The notes below the pieces were generated by a model. That model did no database searches. It was not told the origin of the DNA and saw nothing but the letters and a program-made list of their open reading frames with translations. Shown in pieces: positions 23,211 through 31,114 of a DNA stretch of 36,858 bases (positions are counted from its first letter, which is position 1; every line of letters starts with the position of its first letter). The DNA lies in the NCBI GenBank assembly GCA_945644815.1, contig CALZFA010000003.1, positions 1 through 36,858 of the forward strand, written 5' to 3'. This stretch comes from an uncultured Clostridia bacterium. Lineage in GTDB: Bacteria > Bacillota > Clostridia > Peptostreptococcales > Anaerovoracaceae. Position numbers and translations under genes: made by a program.

Positions 23211-23840
23211 TCACTTTTCTTCAAGAAAATCTTTGAGCTTTTCTAAGGCCCTCTTCTCTATACGCGATACATATGAACGGCTTATGCCCAAAAACTCTGC
23301 TATTTCCCGCTGAGGAAGCGGATCACCGCCCTCAAGACCGTAGCGGCAGATGATCACGGTTTTTTCACGTGGGGTCAGAGCCGTGTTTATGGCATCGTGA
23401 AGTTTGCCTACCTGGATTTTTAAACTGATCGAATCTACAATTTCGTCGGCATCAGTACCGAGTATATCTATAAAACTTATTTCATTGCCGTCTTTGTCGG
23501 TGCCGATAGGAAGGCTGAGGGAAACTTCCTGTTTTATCCGTTTGGAGGCTCGTATGCTCATCAGTATTTCGTTTTCAATGCATTTAGCAGCATAGGTGGC
23601 CAGTCTGGCGGATTTTTTGCTTGTATATGTATTGACGGCTTTTATAAGGCCGATGGTTCCGATAGAGATAAGGTCGTCCTGAGTTACCATGGGACCGACA
23701 TATTTTTTCGATATATGGGCAACCAGCCTGAGGTTGCGTTCTATAAGTATGAGTCGTGCATCCGGGTCGTTTTCTTCAAGACGTTTTACATAGTATCTTT
23801 CTTCTTCTTCTGTAAGCGGATTGGGAAAGGAACTGCTCAT
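23211..23840 (-). CDS. sigK: RNA polymerase sporulation sigma factor SigK
   Basis: The late mother-cell sigma factor of endospore formation. The 209-residue protein matches SigK throughout: FPNPLTEEEERYYVKRLEE, region 2 ILIERNLRLVAHISKKY and DLISIGTIGLIKAV, ATYAAKCIENEILM, region 3 IGTDKDGNEISFIDIL, and region 4.2 ISRSYVSRIEKRALEKL. The reading frame is intact, so there is no skin element. The hydrophobic pro-sequence of Bacillus pro-SigK is absent: the protein starts at the mature N-terminus, as in C. difficile, so SpoIVFB-type processing is not needed. GAGGGGG lies 12 bases before ATG 23840, inside the arm of a strong palindrome. Confidence 0.93.
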   Translation of the reverse strand: MSSSFPNPLTEEEERYYVKRLEENDPDARLILIERNLRLVAHISKKYVGPMVTQDDLISIGTIGLIKAVNTYTSKKSARLATYAAKCIENEILMSIRASKRIKQEVSLSLPIGTDKDGNEISFIDILGTDADEIVDSISLKIQVGKLHDAINTALTPREKTVIICRYGLEGGDPLPQREIAEFLGISRSYVSRIEKRALEKLKDFLEEK

Positions 23841-23852
23841 GAAAAGTAAAAA

Positions 23853-23890
23853 CCCCCTCTTTTGTTCTTTACTATATGCAAAAGAAGGGG
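23853..23890 (-). terminator. Terminator-like hairpin between DUF1540 gene and sigK
   Basis: In minus-strand RNA, CCCCUUCUUUUG and CAAAAGAGGGGG form 12 consecutive pairs (one G-U) around a 14-nt loop, followed by UUUUUACUUUU. It lies 35 bp after the DUF1540 stop. Its right arm contains the sigK ribosome binding site. It may be the DUF1540 terminator, an attenuator, or a translation-blocking leader on read-through RNA. Confidence 0.65.
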
Positions 23891-23898
23891 CTTCAGTG
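23870..23898 (-). promoter_or_regulatory. Sigma-K-like promoter in front of sigK
   Basis: Minus strand CACT (23898-23895), 16 nt, CATATAGTA (23878-23870). The -10 matches the sigma-K consensus CATAnnnTA and the spacing is the expected 16. The -10 lies in the loop of the hairpin at 23853-23890. Sigma-E recognition is also possible. Confidence 0.5.
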
Positions 23899-23925
23899 CT
23901 TGGCTGCCGATAAAAGTGCCAGTAC

Positions 23926-24090
23926 CTATTTTACCTCAAAAGATAAGCAGTCTGTGCACTGCTCCTGAGTAGGATTTGCCTCATGGGTTCCTACTGTAAT
24001 GGCATCCAGAGAACAGAGATTTTTTGAATTTTCATGGTATCTGCACTGGTTTACCGTACATCTGATTGTCTGATTTGATCCACCGCTCAT
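23926..24090 (-). CDS. DUF1540 domain small cysteine-rich protein (not in ORF track)
   Basis: A 54-codon gene below the track's length cut-off. AGGAGG sits eight bases before ATG 24090. The translation carries the DUF1540 pattern CTVNQCRYHENSKNLC, then ITV, and CTDCLSF at the end, with five cysteines (11, 16, 26, 45, 48) suggesting metal binding. DUF1540 proteins are common in spore-forming clostridia; their function is unknown. It lies immediately upstream of sigK on the same strand, separated by a terminator-like hairpin, which hints at sporulation-time expression (inference). Confidence 0.85.
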   Translation of the reverse strand: MSGGSNQTIRCTVNQCRYHENSKNLCSLDAITVGTHEANPTQEQCTDCLSFEVK

Positions 24091-24195
24091 TTTTTTATCC
24101 TCCTGCTGCTGAAAAACTTTTGCGCAAAGATATTTTTTCTCCGCGTTTCCTCAGTATTATGACCGAAACTTCACAAAATAATACATGCTTTCATC

Positions 24196-24224
24196 TTGTG
24201 CTTAAGATAAAAAAATGTTATAAT
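24196..24224 (+). promoter_or_regulatory. Sigma-A promoter for radC-mre cluster
   Basis: TTGTGC (24196-24201), 17 nt, TATAAT (24219-24224). The leader to radC is about 105 nt without a clear structured element. Confidence 0.78.
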
Positions 24225-24338
24225 CTCTTGATAGATTTTTAGTCTGATAAGATGGGAAGGGATTTGAATTTCGATTTGCTTTCGCCGGTTTTCCGATAGA
24301 AACACTAAATGGAAAAAGAGAAAGCGAGGGAAATTTTT

Positions 24339-25019
24339 ATGAAAATCAAAGCTTTGCCACGTAATGAGAGACCTGTAGAAAAAACCGTCAGCAAGGGTGT
24401 ATCTGCTTTATCAAATTCAGAGCTTCTGGCCATTCTGCTGGGCTCGGGGACACGGGAAAAATCGGCAATAGGACTTGCCGAGGATGTTATCTCAAAGGAT
24501 ATAGAGGGTATAAGCTATCTGGCAGAAAGTTCCGTTCAGGAGCTTATGTCCATAAATGGCATAGGACAGTCAAAGGCTGCCAGAATTATGGCCGCAGTAG
24601 AGTTGGGAAAGCGTATTGCCACTGCCCCCAGAACTAAGCGAATGGGAGTTGAGAGCTCGGAGAATATTGCCCGGATGTTCATTGAGGATATGAGGTACGA
24701 GAAAAGAGAGCTGTTCAAGGCCTTGCTGCTTAATCCCAGAGGTGAGATAATTTCGGTGGAGACAATTTCTGTAGGCGAGCTTACCAGCACGCTGGTTCAC
24801 CCCAGAGAGGTTTTTAACCAAGCAGTAAAAAAGAGTGCTGCCGGGATTGTTTTTGTACATAATCATCCAAGCGGCAATCCGGAGCCCAGCGGAGAAGATA
24901 TAAAAACCACCGAAAGACTTTCGGCATGCGGAAAACTCCTGGGAATTGTGGTTATAGACCATATCATCATAGGCGACGGGCAGTACTGCAGCATGCAGAG
25001 CCTGGGACTCATGGGCTGA
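24339..25019 (+). CDS. radC: RadC-family JAB/MPN-domain protein
   Basis: A 226-residue protein traditionally called DNA repair protein RadC; the repair role is disputed. The N-terminal part has helix-hairpin-helix-like MSINGIGQSKAARIMAAVEL. The C-terminal JAMM metalloprotease-like motif HNHPSGNPEPSGEDI is intact with His, His and Asp ligands. The track ATG 24309 lacks a ribosome binding site. ATG 24339, eight bases after GCGAGGG, gives the usual MKIKALPRNERP start. It sits 81 bp upstream of mreB, a conserved arrangement, and is probably the first gene of this operon. Confidence 0.93.
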   Translation: MKIKALPRNERPVEKTVSKGVSALSNSELLAILLGSGTREKSAIGLAEDVISKDIEGISYLAESSVQELMSINGIGQSKAARIMAAVELGKRIATAPRTKRMGVESSENIARMFIEDMRYEKRELFKALLLNPRGEIISVETISVGELTSTLVHPREVFNQAVKKSAAGIVFVHNHPSGNPEPSGEDIKTTERLSACGKLLGIVVIDHIIIGDGQYCSMQSLGLMG

Positions 25020-25100
25020 CCGGAAGGTCAGGGAGGCTGACAAAGCGGAGCAGAAGAACAATAAAAAATGATACGTAATTCAAAATGCGGAGGTATTAAA

Positions 25101-26144
25101 ATGTGCAGTTTTTTTAAAGCTAAGGATATGGGAATTGATCTTGGTACAGCCAATACACTGATTTATGTAAAGGATGGAGGAATTATTCTGGAGGAGCCGT
25201 CCATTATTGCAGTTGAAAGCCATGGTGAAAAGACTCTGGCTGTGGGCTCAGAAGCCAAGGAAATGCTTGGAAAGGCGCCTCAGAACATTTCCGTGATAAG
25301 GCCTCTTCGGGACGGGGTAATTTCCGACTTTGACAGGACGGCGGACATGCTTCGGAGCTTTCTCGAAAAAGCACTCAAAGCCAGAAAAATCAGAAATTTC
25401 AGAGTGGTTGTGGGTGTCCCAAGCGGCGTTACCGAGGTGGAGAAAAGAGCTGTAAGCGAGGTTGTCAGACAACTGGGTGCGACCGAGGTATTTATTTTGG
25501 AGGAACCTATGGCTGCTGCCATCGGAGCAGGAATGGATGTTGACGGTACCACCGGCTGCATGATAGCCGATATAGGAGGAGGTACCACGGACATAGCTAT
25601 TATAGCCCTTGGAGGCATTGTCTGCAGCACTTCCATAAGACATGCCGGTGATAAAATAAACGATGCAATTATACAGTACATGCGAAAGAGACATGCTTTG
25701 CTTATCGGAGAGCGTACTGCCGAGATTCTTAAGATCAACATCGGATGTGCCTGTATGGATGAAGACGAACAGGGCAATGAAATCATAAAGACTATGAACG
25801 CAAGAGGCAGGGACATCATTTCCGGACTCCCTAAGACTTTGGAAGTAACAAATAAGGATATGATGATCGCCCTTCAGGAATCAATGGATATAATAATTGA
25901 CGGGATTAAGGGAACTATAGAAAAAGCTCCGCCTGAAATTGCGGCTGATATCGCTGACAAGGGAATGGTTCTTTCCGGCGGCGGCGGAATGATCTGCAAT
26001 CTTGACAAGCTTATCAACAAGAGAACAGGAATGAATGTTACCATTGCCGAAAATGCCTTTGAGGCAGTCGCCCTGGGAGCAGGAAAGAGCTTGGAAGACA
26101 TAGAAAAGCTTAAATTATATGCTCAGAACGGCAGAAAGAGATAG
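25101..26144 (+). CDS. mreB: Rod-shape-determining actin homologue MreB
   Basis: Forms membrane-associated filaments that orient lateral cell-wall synthesis. The 347-residue protein has the actin-fold nucleotide motifs: phosphate 1 GIDLGTANTLIYVK (about 11-24), phosphate 2 IADIGGGTTDIAII (about 160) and adenosine VLSGGGGMI (about 290). CSFFKAKDMGID places the N-terminal membrane-contact residues. ATG 25101 follows GGAGG; the track's 25068 start is upstream of that site. It could be the paralogue Mbl, but location before mreCD favours MreB. Confidence 0.95.
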   Translation: MCSFFKAKDMGIDLGTANTLIYVKDGGIILEEPSIIAVESHGEKTLAVGSEAKEMLGKAPQNISVIRPLRDGVISDFDRTADMLRSFLEKALKARKIRNFRVVVGVPSGVTEVEKRAVSEVVRQLGATEVFILEEPMAAAIGAGMDVDGTTGCMIADIGGGTTDIAIIALGGIVCSTSIRHAGDKINDAIIQYMRKRHALLIGERTAEILKINIGCACMDEDEQGNEIIKTMNARGRDIISGLPKTLEVTNKDMMIALQESMDIIIDGIKGTIEKAPPEIAADIADKGMVLSGGGGMICNLDKLINKRTGMNVTIAENAFEAVALGAGKSLEDIEKLKLYAQNGRKR

Positions 26145-26155
26145 GAGTTTGATTT

Positions 26156-26974
26156 ATGCGCTGGATCAGAGAGCACAAGTTAATATCTGTTTTGCTCATG
26201 GCACTTGTGGTATTGTCGGTTATATTCGGGGTTTCCGTTATAAGCGGTGGTGAAGGCAATGGTTTTACGGGTGTTATAAATAAAGGTGTTTCTGCCGTCT
26301 CCGGAGGACTGTCATCGGCAGCAAAGGCCATAAGAGACAATGTGACCGGTATTTTTTCCTATAAATCGCTGCAGGAGGAAATCGACCGCCTTGAGGAAGA
26401 AAATCAGCAGCTGAAGAAAGAACTTGCCGAAGTAAGCCTTGACAGACAGGACCTGGAGCAACTGGAGAATCTCAGCAAAGCACTTGATTTTGAATACACC
26501 GATAAGGAATTCAAGCTGGCAGCGGCAGACATTACTTCTTTGGACGGTTCAAACTGGACTAATGTGTTTACAATTGACAGAGGGACGGAATCTGGAATTG
26601 AGAAGGGAGACGCCGTAGTAAACGGAATGGGCCTTGTGGGAAGAATACAGGAAACCGGCAAGGGCTGGTCTAAAGTGGTGTCACTCATAGATGAAAACTG
26701 TGACGTAAGTTTTAAGCTGGTTCGGGACAGAAAACAGCTGGGAATAGTGTCCGGCAGTGAAGGTGGAGGCATAAGCGGTTATATGATGGATGCCGAATCA
26801 ACGGTATCGGAGGGAGACATTATAATTACATCCGGTCTGGGCATTTACCCTGAAGGACTGTATATTGGGAATGTGAAGAACGTTACCTATAACAGCAATA
26901 CTCTTATGAAGGAAATAACAGTGGAACCGGCTGTGAATTTTAAAGGCCTCGAAAAGGTTGCGGTGATAATATGA
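26156..26974 (+). CDS. mreC: Rod-shape-determining protein MreC
   Basis: A bitopic scaffold of the elongasome that activates PBP2. It has 272 residues: a cytoplasmic start, a transmembrane helix at about 9-31, a coiled coil at about 65-105 (LQEEIDRLEEENQQLKKELAEV) and a beta-barrel periplasmic-type domain (VINGMGLVGRIQETGKGWSKVVSLID). AGGAG lies eight bases before ATG 26156. The stop overlaps mreD's start by ATGA. Confidence 0.95.
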   Translation: MRWIREHKLISVLLMALVVLSVIFGVSVISGGEGNGFTGVINKGVSAVSGGLSSAAKAIRDNVTGIFSYKSLQEEIDRLEEENQQLKKELAEVSLDRQDLEQLENLSKALDFEYTDKEFKLAAADITSLDGSNWTNVFTIDRGTESGIEKGDAVVNGMGLVGRIQETGKGWSKVVSLIDENCDVSFKLVRDRKQLGIVSGSEGGGISGYMMDAESTVSEGDIIITSGLGIYPEGLYIGNVKNVTYNSNTLMKEITVEPAVNFKGLEKVAVII

Positions 26975-27471
26975 AATACTGGAAAGCGGCAGTAGCCTTT
27001 ACGGTGGCATTTCTCTTGCAGACATCGCTGCTGAATGTAATAAGTATAGCAGGATACACGCCTAATCTGCTGCTGTGTCTTGTGATAGTGTTTTCGTTTC
27101 TTTATGAGAACGGCCTGTACGGAATTGTATTCGGCGCGGCGTTCGGTCTTATATACGACATCTGCTTCAGCAGTGTGCTGGGTCCTACTCCGCTGGCTCT
27201 GCTGGTTTGTGCGGCAGTGATTTTAGTCGTGCGCGAATATGCAAATATAGAAAATATAGTAAATCTGTGGGTTGTTTCTGTGGTATCACTGGTAATTTTC
27301 TATTTTATAAGCTGGGGGCTGTTCCGACTGGGAGGAAATCCGGAAAGCTTTGTTTACGTACTTAAAAGACTTCCGTGGACAGGACTGTATTCACTGATTG
27401 TAATAACCGGGATATATCTTGTTCTGATAAGGAAAATAACAAAACATCGAAAAGACAGGTATTACAGATGA
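26971..27471 (+). CDS. mreD: Rod-shape-determining membrane protein MreD
   Basis: A 166-residue protein with about five or six transmembrane helices and almost no soluble part; FGLIYDICFSSVLGPTPLALL is the characteristic mid-protein segment. It overlaps both mreC and the PBP gene by four bases (ATGA), implying tight translational coupling. Confidence 0.93.
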   Translation: MKYWKAAVAFTVAFLLQTSLLNVISIAGYTPNLLLCLVIVFSFLYENGLYGIVFGAAFGLIYDICFSSVLGPTPLALLVCAAVILVVREYANIENIVNLWVVSVVSLVIFYFISWGLFRLGGNPESFVYVLKRLPWTGLYSLIVITGIYLVLIRKITKHRKDRYYR

Positions 27472-30245
27472 GTAAAAAAATTCTTCAGTCCAGGTACTAT
27501 CAGCTCGTATTGATCATCATCATCCTTATGCTGGCATTATGCATAAGGCTTTTTGTGCTGACCGTAATTCAAGAAGACAAATGGGCTGAAGCTGCCGTAA
27601 ACCAGAACACAAAAGAAATGGTCATATCTGCACCCAGGGGAGAGATACTTGACAGATACGGAAAAGTACTTGCAACCAACAAACAGGTTTTCACAGTTAC
27701 TTTCAACGTAAGCGGAATGGGGACCAATGACATAAACCGGTCAGCATACTCACTGGTGAAGCTTCTGGAAAAAAACGGTGACGAATATGTGGACAACTTC
27801 CCTATTGTATTTAGTGAAAATGGGGAGTTTAAATATACTTATGACGAAAACAGGACAAAGTGGCTGACGAGCATCGGCCTTTCGGCTGATGCAACCTGTG
27901 AGGATGCTTTTAATAAGTTAAGGCAGGATTACGAAATCGATCCCGACCTTGACAGGTATGATGCCCTGGAAGTCATGCAGGAGACGCACGGTGTGTGGCC
28001 TCCTGTTAATATCAGAAGCATGACCTTTACCTATGATTCCAGAAAAAAGGCTTTTCTGGAGAAGTACGGTCTTGATACAGATCTGACCGCAGAGGAGGCG
28101 TTTAATCAGCTTAGAAAGAAGTATAGTCTTGACGAGCCTCTTTACGAGGGTGAAGATGTGCTCTCGGACGGAGAGGTCAGAAAGATTTTCACCGTAAGGG
28201 AAGAAATAAAGAATATAGGGTATAACAAGTACCGTTCAAGCACCATAGCCGGCGATGTCAGCGATGAAACGGTTGCATATGTTGAAGAAATGGGAGATAC
28301 GCTAAGAGGCGTCGAGATTGCTTCGGAGACCGTAAGAGTTTACCCTGAAGGAACCCTTCTTTCCCATGCACTTGGATATATGGGAAGTATTTCCGACAGC
28401 CAGTATGATGAATATGTAAATGAAAAAGGTTATAATGCTGATGACCTTATCGGAAAGGACGGACTCGAGGCATCTCTGGAGTCTGTGCTTCATGGCACAG
28501 ACGGCATAAAGACTGTTTTGGTAAACAGTAACGGCGACTATATCGAGACTCTTGGTGAAACGGAGCCGGTAGCAGGTAAAAACGTATATCTGACCATTGA
28601 TTCAGACCTGCAGAAGGTGGCAGAGGAAGCACTCGAAAAAGCCATTAAAGCAACTGCATCAGGTGGTGTTTTCGAGAGCAAGTACGGCAATATGAAGCTG
28701 AGAAAATACGAAAACTGCGGTTCAGGCGCTGCGGTTGCAATAGATGTGGAAACAGGAGATGTTCTGGCAATGGCCAGTTATCCTGATTATGACCCAAACA
28801 TATTTGCAGAGGGAATTTCCAATTCTGCATGGGCTTCAGTACAGAGCACCAATCCGCGTGACTCACTGGCACCTACACCTCTGTATAACAATGCGACGAG
28901 AACTTCTGTGCAGCCTGGTTCTACATTCAAGCCAATTACGGCGGTTGCTGCTCTGCAGGCAGGACTGAATCCCAACAGAAGAATTTATGATAAAGGCTAT
29001 ATCAAACTGGGAGGAAGAACCTTCGGATGCAGCTTGTGGAACAACTACAGGGGAAGTCACGGTTATGAAACTCTGGTTACCGGAATACAGAATTCCTGCA
29101 ACTTCTACTTCTACTGTATAGCTACAGGTACGGACTGGAACAATATGTCCTCTCTGGGATATAAAGAAGAAATGTCAGTAGAAAAGATAATGAAGGTGGC
29201 TTCAGAATTCGGTCTGGGAGAAAAGACGGGAATAGAGCTTTATGAAACAGTAACGCCTCTGGCCTCCGCAGAACGAAAAATGAAGGGTATGAAGCAGTCC
29301 CTGTGGAGTCATCTTTACTACAACAGCGAAAAGTATTGGCCGGAATCCACCATCAGCGATGATGCGAAACTCAGAGAAGAAATCAGCACCATCACCGGAT
29401 GGACCGAAGAAAATCCTTCCAGAGGAACTATAATAAACAGGATAAAGGAACAGACTACAGTTTTGGAATCTAAGGTGGAGACTATTACCGATGTCTGCAA
29501 ATATTCGTACTTCAATCAGGCAGCCTGGACTACCGGTGATGAATTTAATATTTCTATCGGACAGGGCGATAATGCTTATACGCCTTTGCAGATGGCCAAT
29601 TACGTGGCAACCCTGGGAAATGACGGCAAAAGAAATCAGGTGAGCATCATAAAGGGAATTGAAGGTGAGGGTCTTAATGAAAAAAATGAGGCCTACCAGA
29701 TAGATGTTGAGGAGAACGACCTGGATAAGGTGTTAGAGGGTATGAGACTGGTTGCCAAGAAAGGTACCCTGGCAAGCTGTTTCTCCAGATTTCCTGTGGA
29801 GGTTGCAGGAAAGACCGGTACTGCAGAAAGATCGGGTTACATCAATCCTAAGGATGAGGTGACATATGTGAAGAAACATCTTTCGTCTATTGCACCGGGA
29901 GTTTCATGGAAAGAAGTTCAGCAAACCATGACAAAGATGATGAAAGAGGACCCTAAGAAGTATCCTACAGAAAATGACACTGTGGATGATGCTCTCATTG
30001 CCGCCAGTGACAAGAAAGTAACTTATGCGGACATTAATAAATATAAGGATACCTATGACCACTTTGCCTGGACAATTGCCCTGGCTCCGGCGGACAACCC
30101 CAAGATAGCTGTTGCAGTGCTGCTGATTCAGGGCGGTGTTTCATCCAATGCCGCTCCTGTGTCCAGAGAAATAATTGGAGAATATCTTGATGTGAAGAAG
30201 ACAACCGAATCCGGAGTACTGGACTTTTCAACCAAAATGAATTAG
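27468..30245 (+). CDS. mrdA: Penicillin-binding protein 2 (elongasome transpeptidase), unusually long
   Basis: A monofunctional class B PBP cross-linking lateral wall, partner of RodA and MreC. It has 925 residues against about 600-700 normally. A single anchor helix lies at about 12-34, followed by the class B pedestal (APRGEILDRYGKVLATN). Transpeptidase motifs are Ser485-Thr-Phe-Lys, Ser543-Cys-Asn and Lys782-Thr-Gly-Thr. Extra length lies in the pedestal (about 120-270, including two related units of about 35 residues), between SxN and KTG (KYWPESTISDDAKLREE region), and after KTG (KKHLSSIAPGVSWKEV region). ATG 27468 overlaps mreD; the track start 27375 is inside mreD. The SCN triad is the common S-x-N with Cys in the middle. 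Confidence 0.93.
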   Translation: MSKKILQSRYYQLVLIIIILMLALCIRLFVLTVIQEDKWAEAAVNQNTKEMVISAPRGEILDRYGKVLATNKQVFTVTFNVSGMGTNDINRSAYSLVKLLEKNGDEYVDNFPIVFSENGEFKYTYDENRTKWLTSIGLSADATCEDAFNKLRQDYEIDPDLDRYDALEVMQETHGVWPPVNIRSMTFTYDSRKKAFLEKYGLDTDLTAEEAFNQLRKKYSLDEPLYEGEDVLSDGEVRKIFTVREEIKNIGYNKYRSSTIAGDVSDETVAYVEEMGDTLRGVEIASETVRVYPEGTLLSHALGYMGSISDSQYDEYVNEKGYNADDLIGKDGLEASLESVLHGTDGIKTVLVNSNGDYIETLGETEPVAGKNVYLTIDSDLQKVAEEALEKAIKATASGGVFESKYGNMKLRKYENCGSGAAVAIDVETGDVLAMASYPDYDPNIFAEGISNSAWASVQSTNPRDSLAPTPLYNNATRTSVQPGSTFKPITAVAALQAGLNPNRRIYDKGYIKLGGRTFGCSLWNNYRGSHGYETLVTGIQNSCNFYFYCIATGTDWNNMSSLGYKEEMSVEKIMKVASEFGLGEKTGIELYETVTPLASAERKMKGMKQSLWSHLYYNSEKYWPESTISDDAKLREEISTITGWTEENPSRGTIINRIKEQTTVLESKVETITDVCKYSYFNQAAWTTGDEFNISIGQGDNAYTPLQMANYVATLGNDGKRNQVSIIKGIEGEGLNEKNEAYQIDVEENDLDKVLEGMRLVAKKGTLASCFSRFPVEVAGKTGTAERSGYINPKDEVTYVKKHLSSIAPGVSWKEVQQTMTKMMKEDPKKYPTENDTVDDALIAASDKKVTYADINKYKDTYDHFAWTIALAPADNPKIAVAVLLIQGGVSSNAAPVSREIIGEYLDVKKTTESGVLDFSTKMN

Positions 30246-30275
30246 TAAAAACAGTTAGTGATAAAGGAGACTGCC

Positions 30276-31007
30276 ATGAATACTTCAGGCAAAACTATTA
30301 TAATAGCATCCGGTAAAGGGGGAACCGGCAAAACCATGTTTGCGGCAAATATAGGCGCAGCCATGGTAAAACGAGGCCACAAGACGGTTCTTGTAGATAT
30401 GGATACCGGGCTCAGAAACCTGGACCTTTATCTGGGCCTTGAAAACAATGTGGTATACGATGTGAGTGATGTGCTTAACGGCGTCTGCCGTATTAAACAG
30501 GCGCTGATAAAGGATAAAAGATTTCCCGGACTGTTTTTTATGGCGGCTTCACCGAAACCTGATGACGGTGAAATTACACCTCTCCACGTAAAGGTTCTTT
30601 GCGACAAACTGAAAAAGGTTTTTGAATATGTCATAATTGATGCTCCGGCAGGCCTTGATGACGGATTAACTATTGCCATGGGAGGAGCTGACGAGGTTAT
30701 AATGGTAATTACGCCTGAATATTCATCCATCCGTGACTGCCAGACAGTAACCATGACTTTAAAAGAACTCGGCATACGAAATGTCTATTATATACTGAAC
30801 AAAATAAATACCAAGCTGATGAAGCAGGGGTTTGCTCCTTCGTTAAAGGAATTTCCTAAAAGCATAACGGAGCGTATGATAGGCCTGGTGCAGCGGGATG
30901 AGAATATTCATATTTCCACTAATATGGGCGTGCCTATTGTATTTATGAAGGAATCCTATATAAGCAGAAACTTTGACAACATTGCAGGGAGAATTGAAAA
31001 CCTGTAG
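30276..31007 (+). CDS. minD: MinD-like ATPase lacking the C-terminal membrane-targeting helix
   Basis: A 243-residue P-loop ATPase of the MinD/ParA family. The deviant Walker A is SGKGGTGKT (12-20), with VLVDMDTGLRNLDLYLGLEN following, diagnostic for MinD rather than ParA, and Walker B-like YVIIDAPAG. The sequence ends at NFDNIAGRIENL, where normal MinD continues about 20-25 residues to an amphipathic helix that binds membrane. ATG 30276 follows AAGGAG by six bases. In clostridia minC-minD-minE often follow the mre/PBP genes; here neither minC nor minE is present. A FlhG-like or repurposed role is possible. Confidence 0.82.
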   Translation: MNTSGKTIIIASGKGGTGKTMFAANIGAAMVKRGHKTVLVDMDTGLRNLDLYLGLENNVVYDVSDVLNGVCRIKQALIKDKRFPGLFFMAASPKPDDGEITPLHVKVLCDKLKKVFEYVIIDAPAGLDDGLTIAMGGADEVIMVITPEYSSIRDCQTVTMTLKELGIRNVYYILNKINTKLMKQGFAPSLKEFPKSITERMIGLVQRDENIHISTNMGVPIVFMKESYISRNFDNIAGRIENL

Positions 31008-31060
31008 AAACTAAACTGTTGCTTTGGCGCAGCCTTTAAATTACACAAAAAACAATAAAC

Positions 31061-31098
31061 AAAAGAGCTCCTTGCATAATGTGATATGGAGCTCTTTT
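31061..31098. terminator. Bidirectional terminator between minD and rodA
   Basis: Perfect 11-bp stem AAAAGAGCTCC / GGAGCTCTTTT with a 16-nt loop. A- and T-runs are built into the arms, so it works for both convergent transcripts. Confidence 0.9.
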
Positions 31099-31114
31099 AG
31101 CATATAATCCGGCT

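Noticed and set aside
24145-24185. Possible sigma-E promoter (TATTATT-N15-CATAATACT) for DUF1540
   Set aside because: The -10 fits sigma-E/K consensus poorly; kept only as a possibility.
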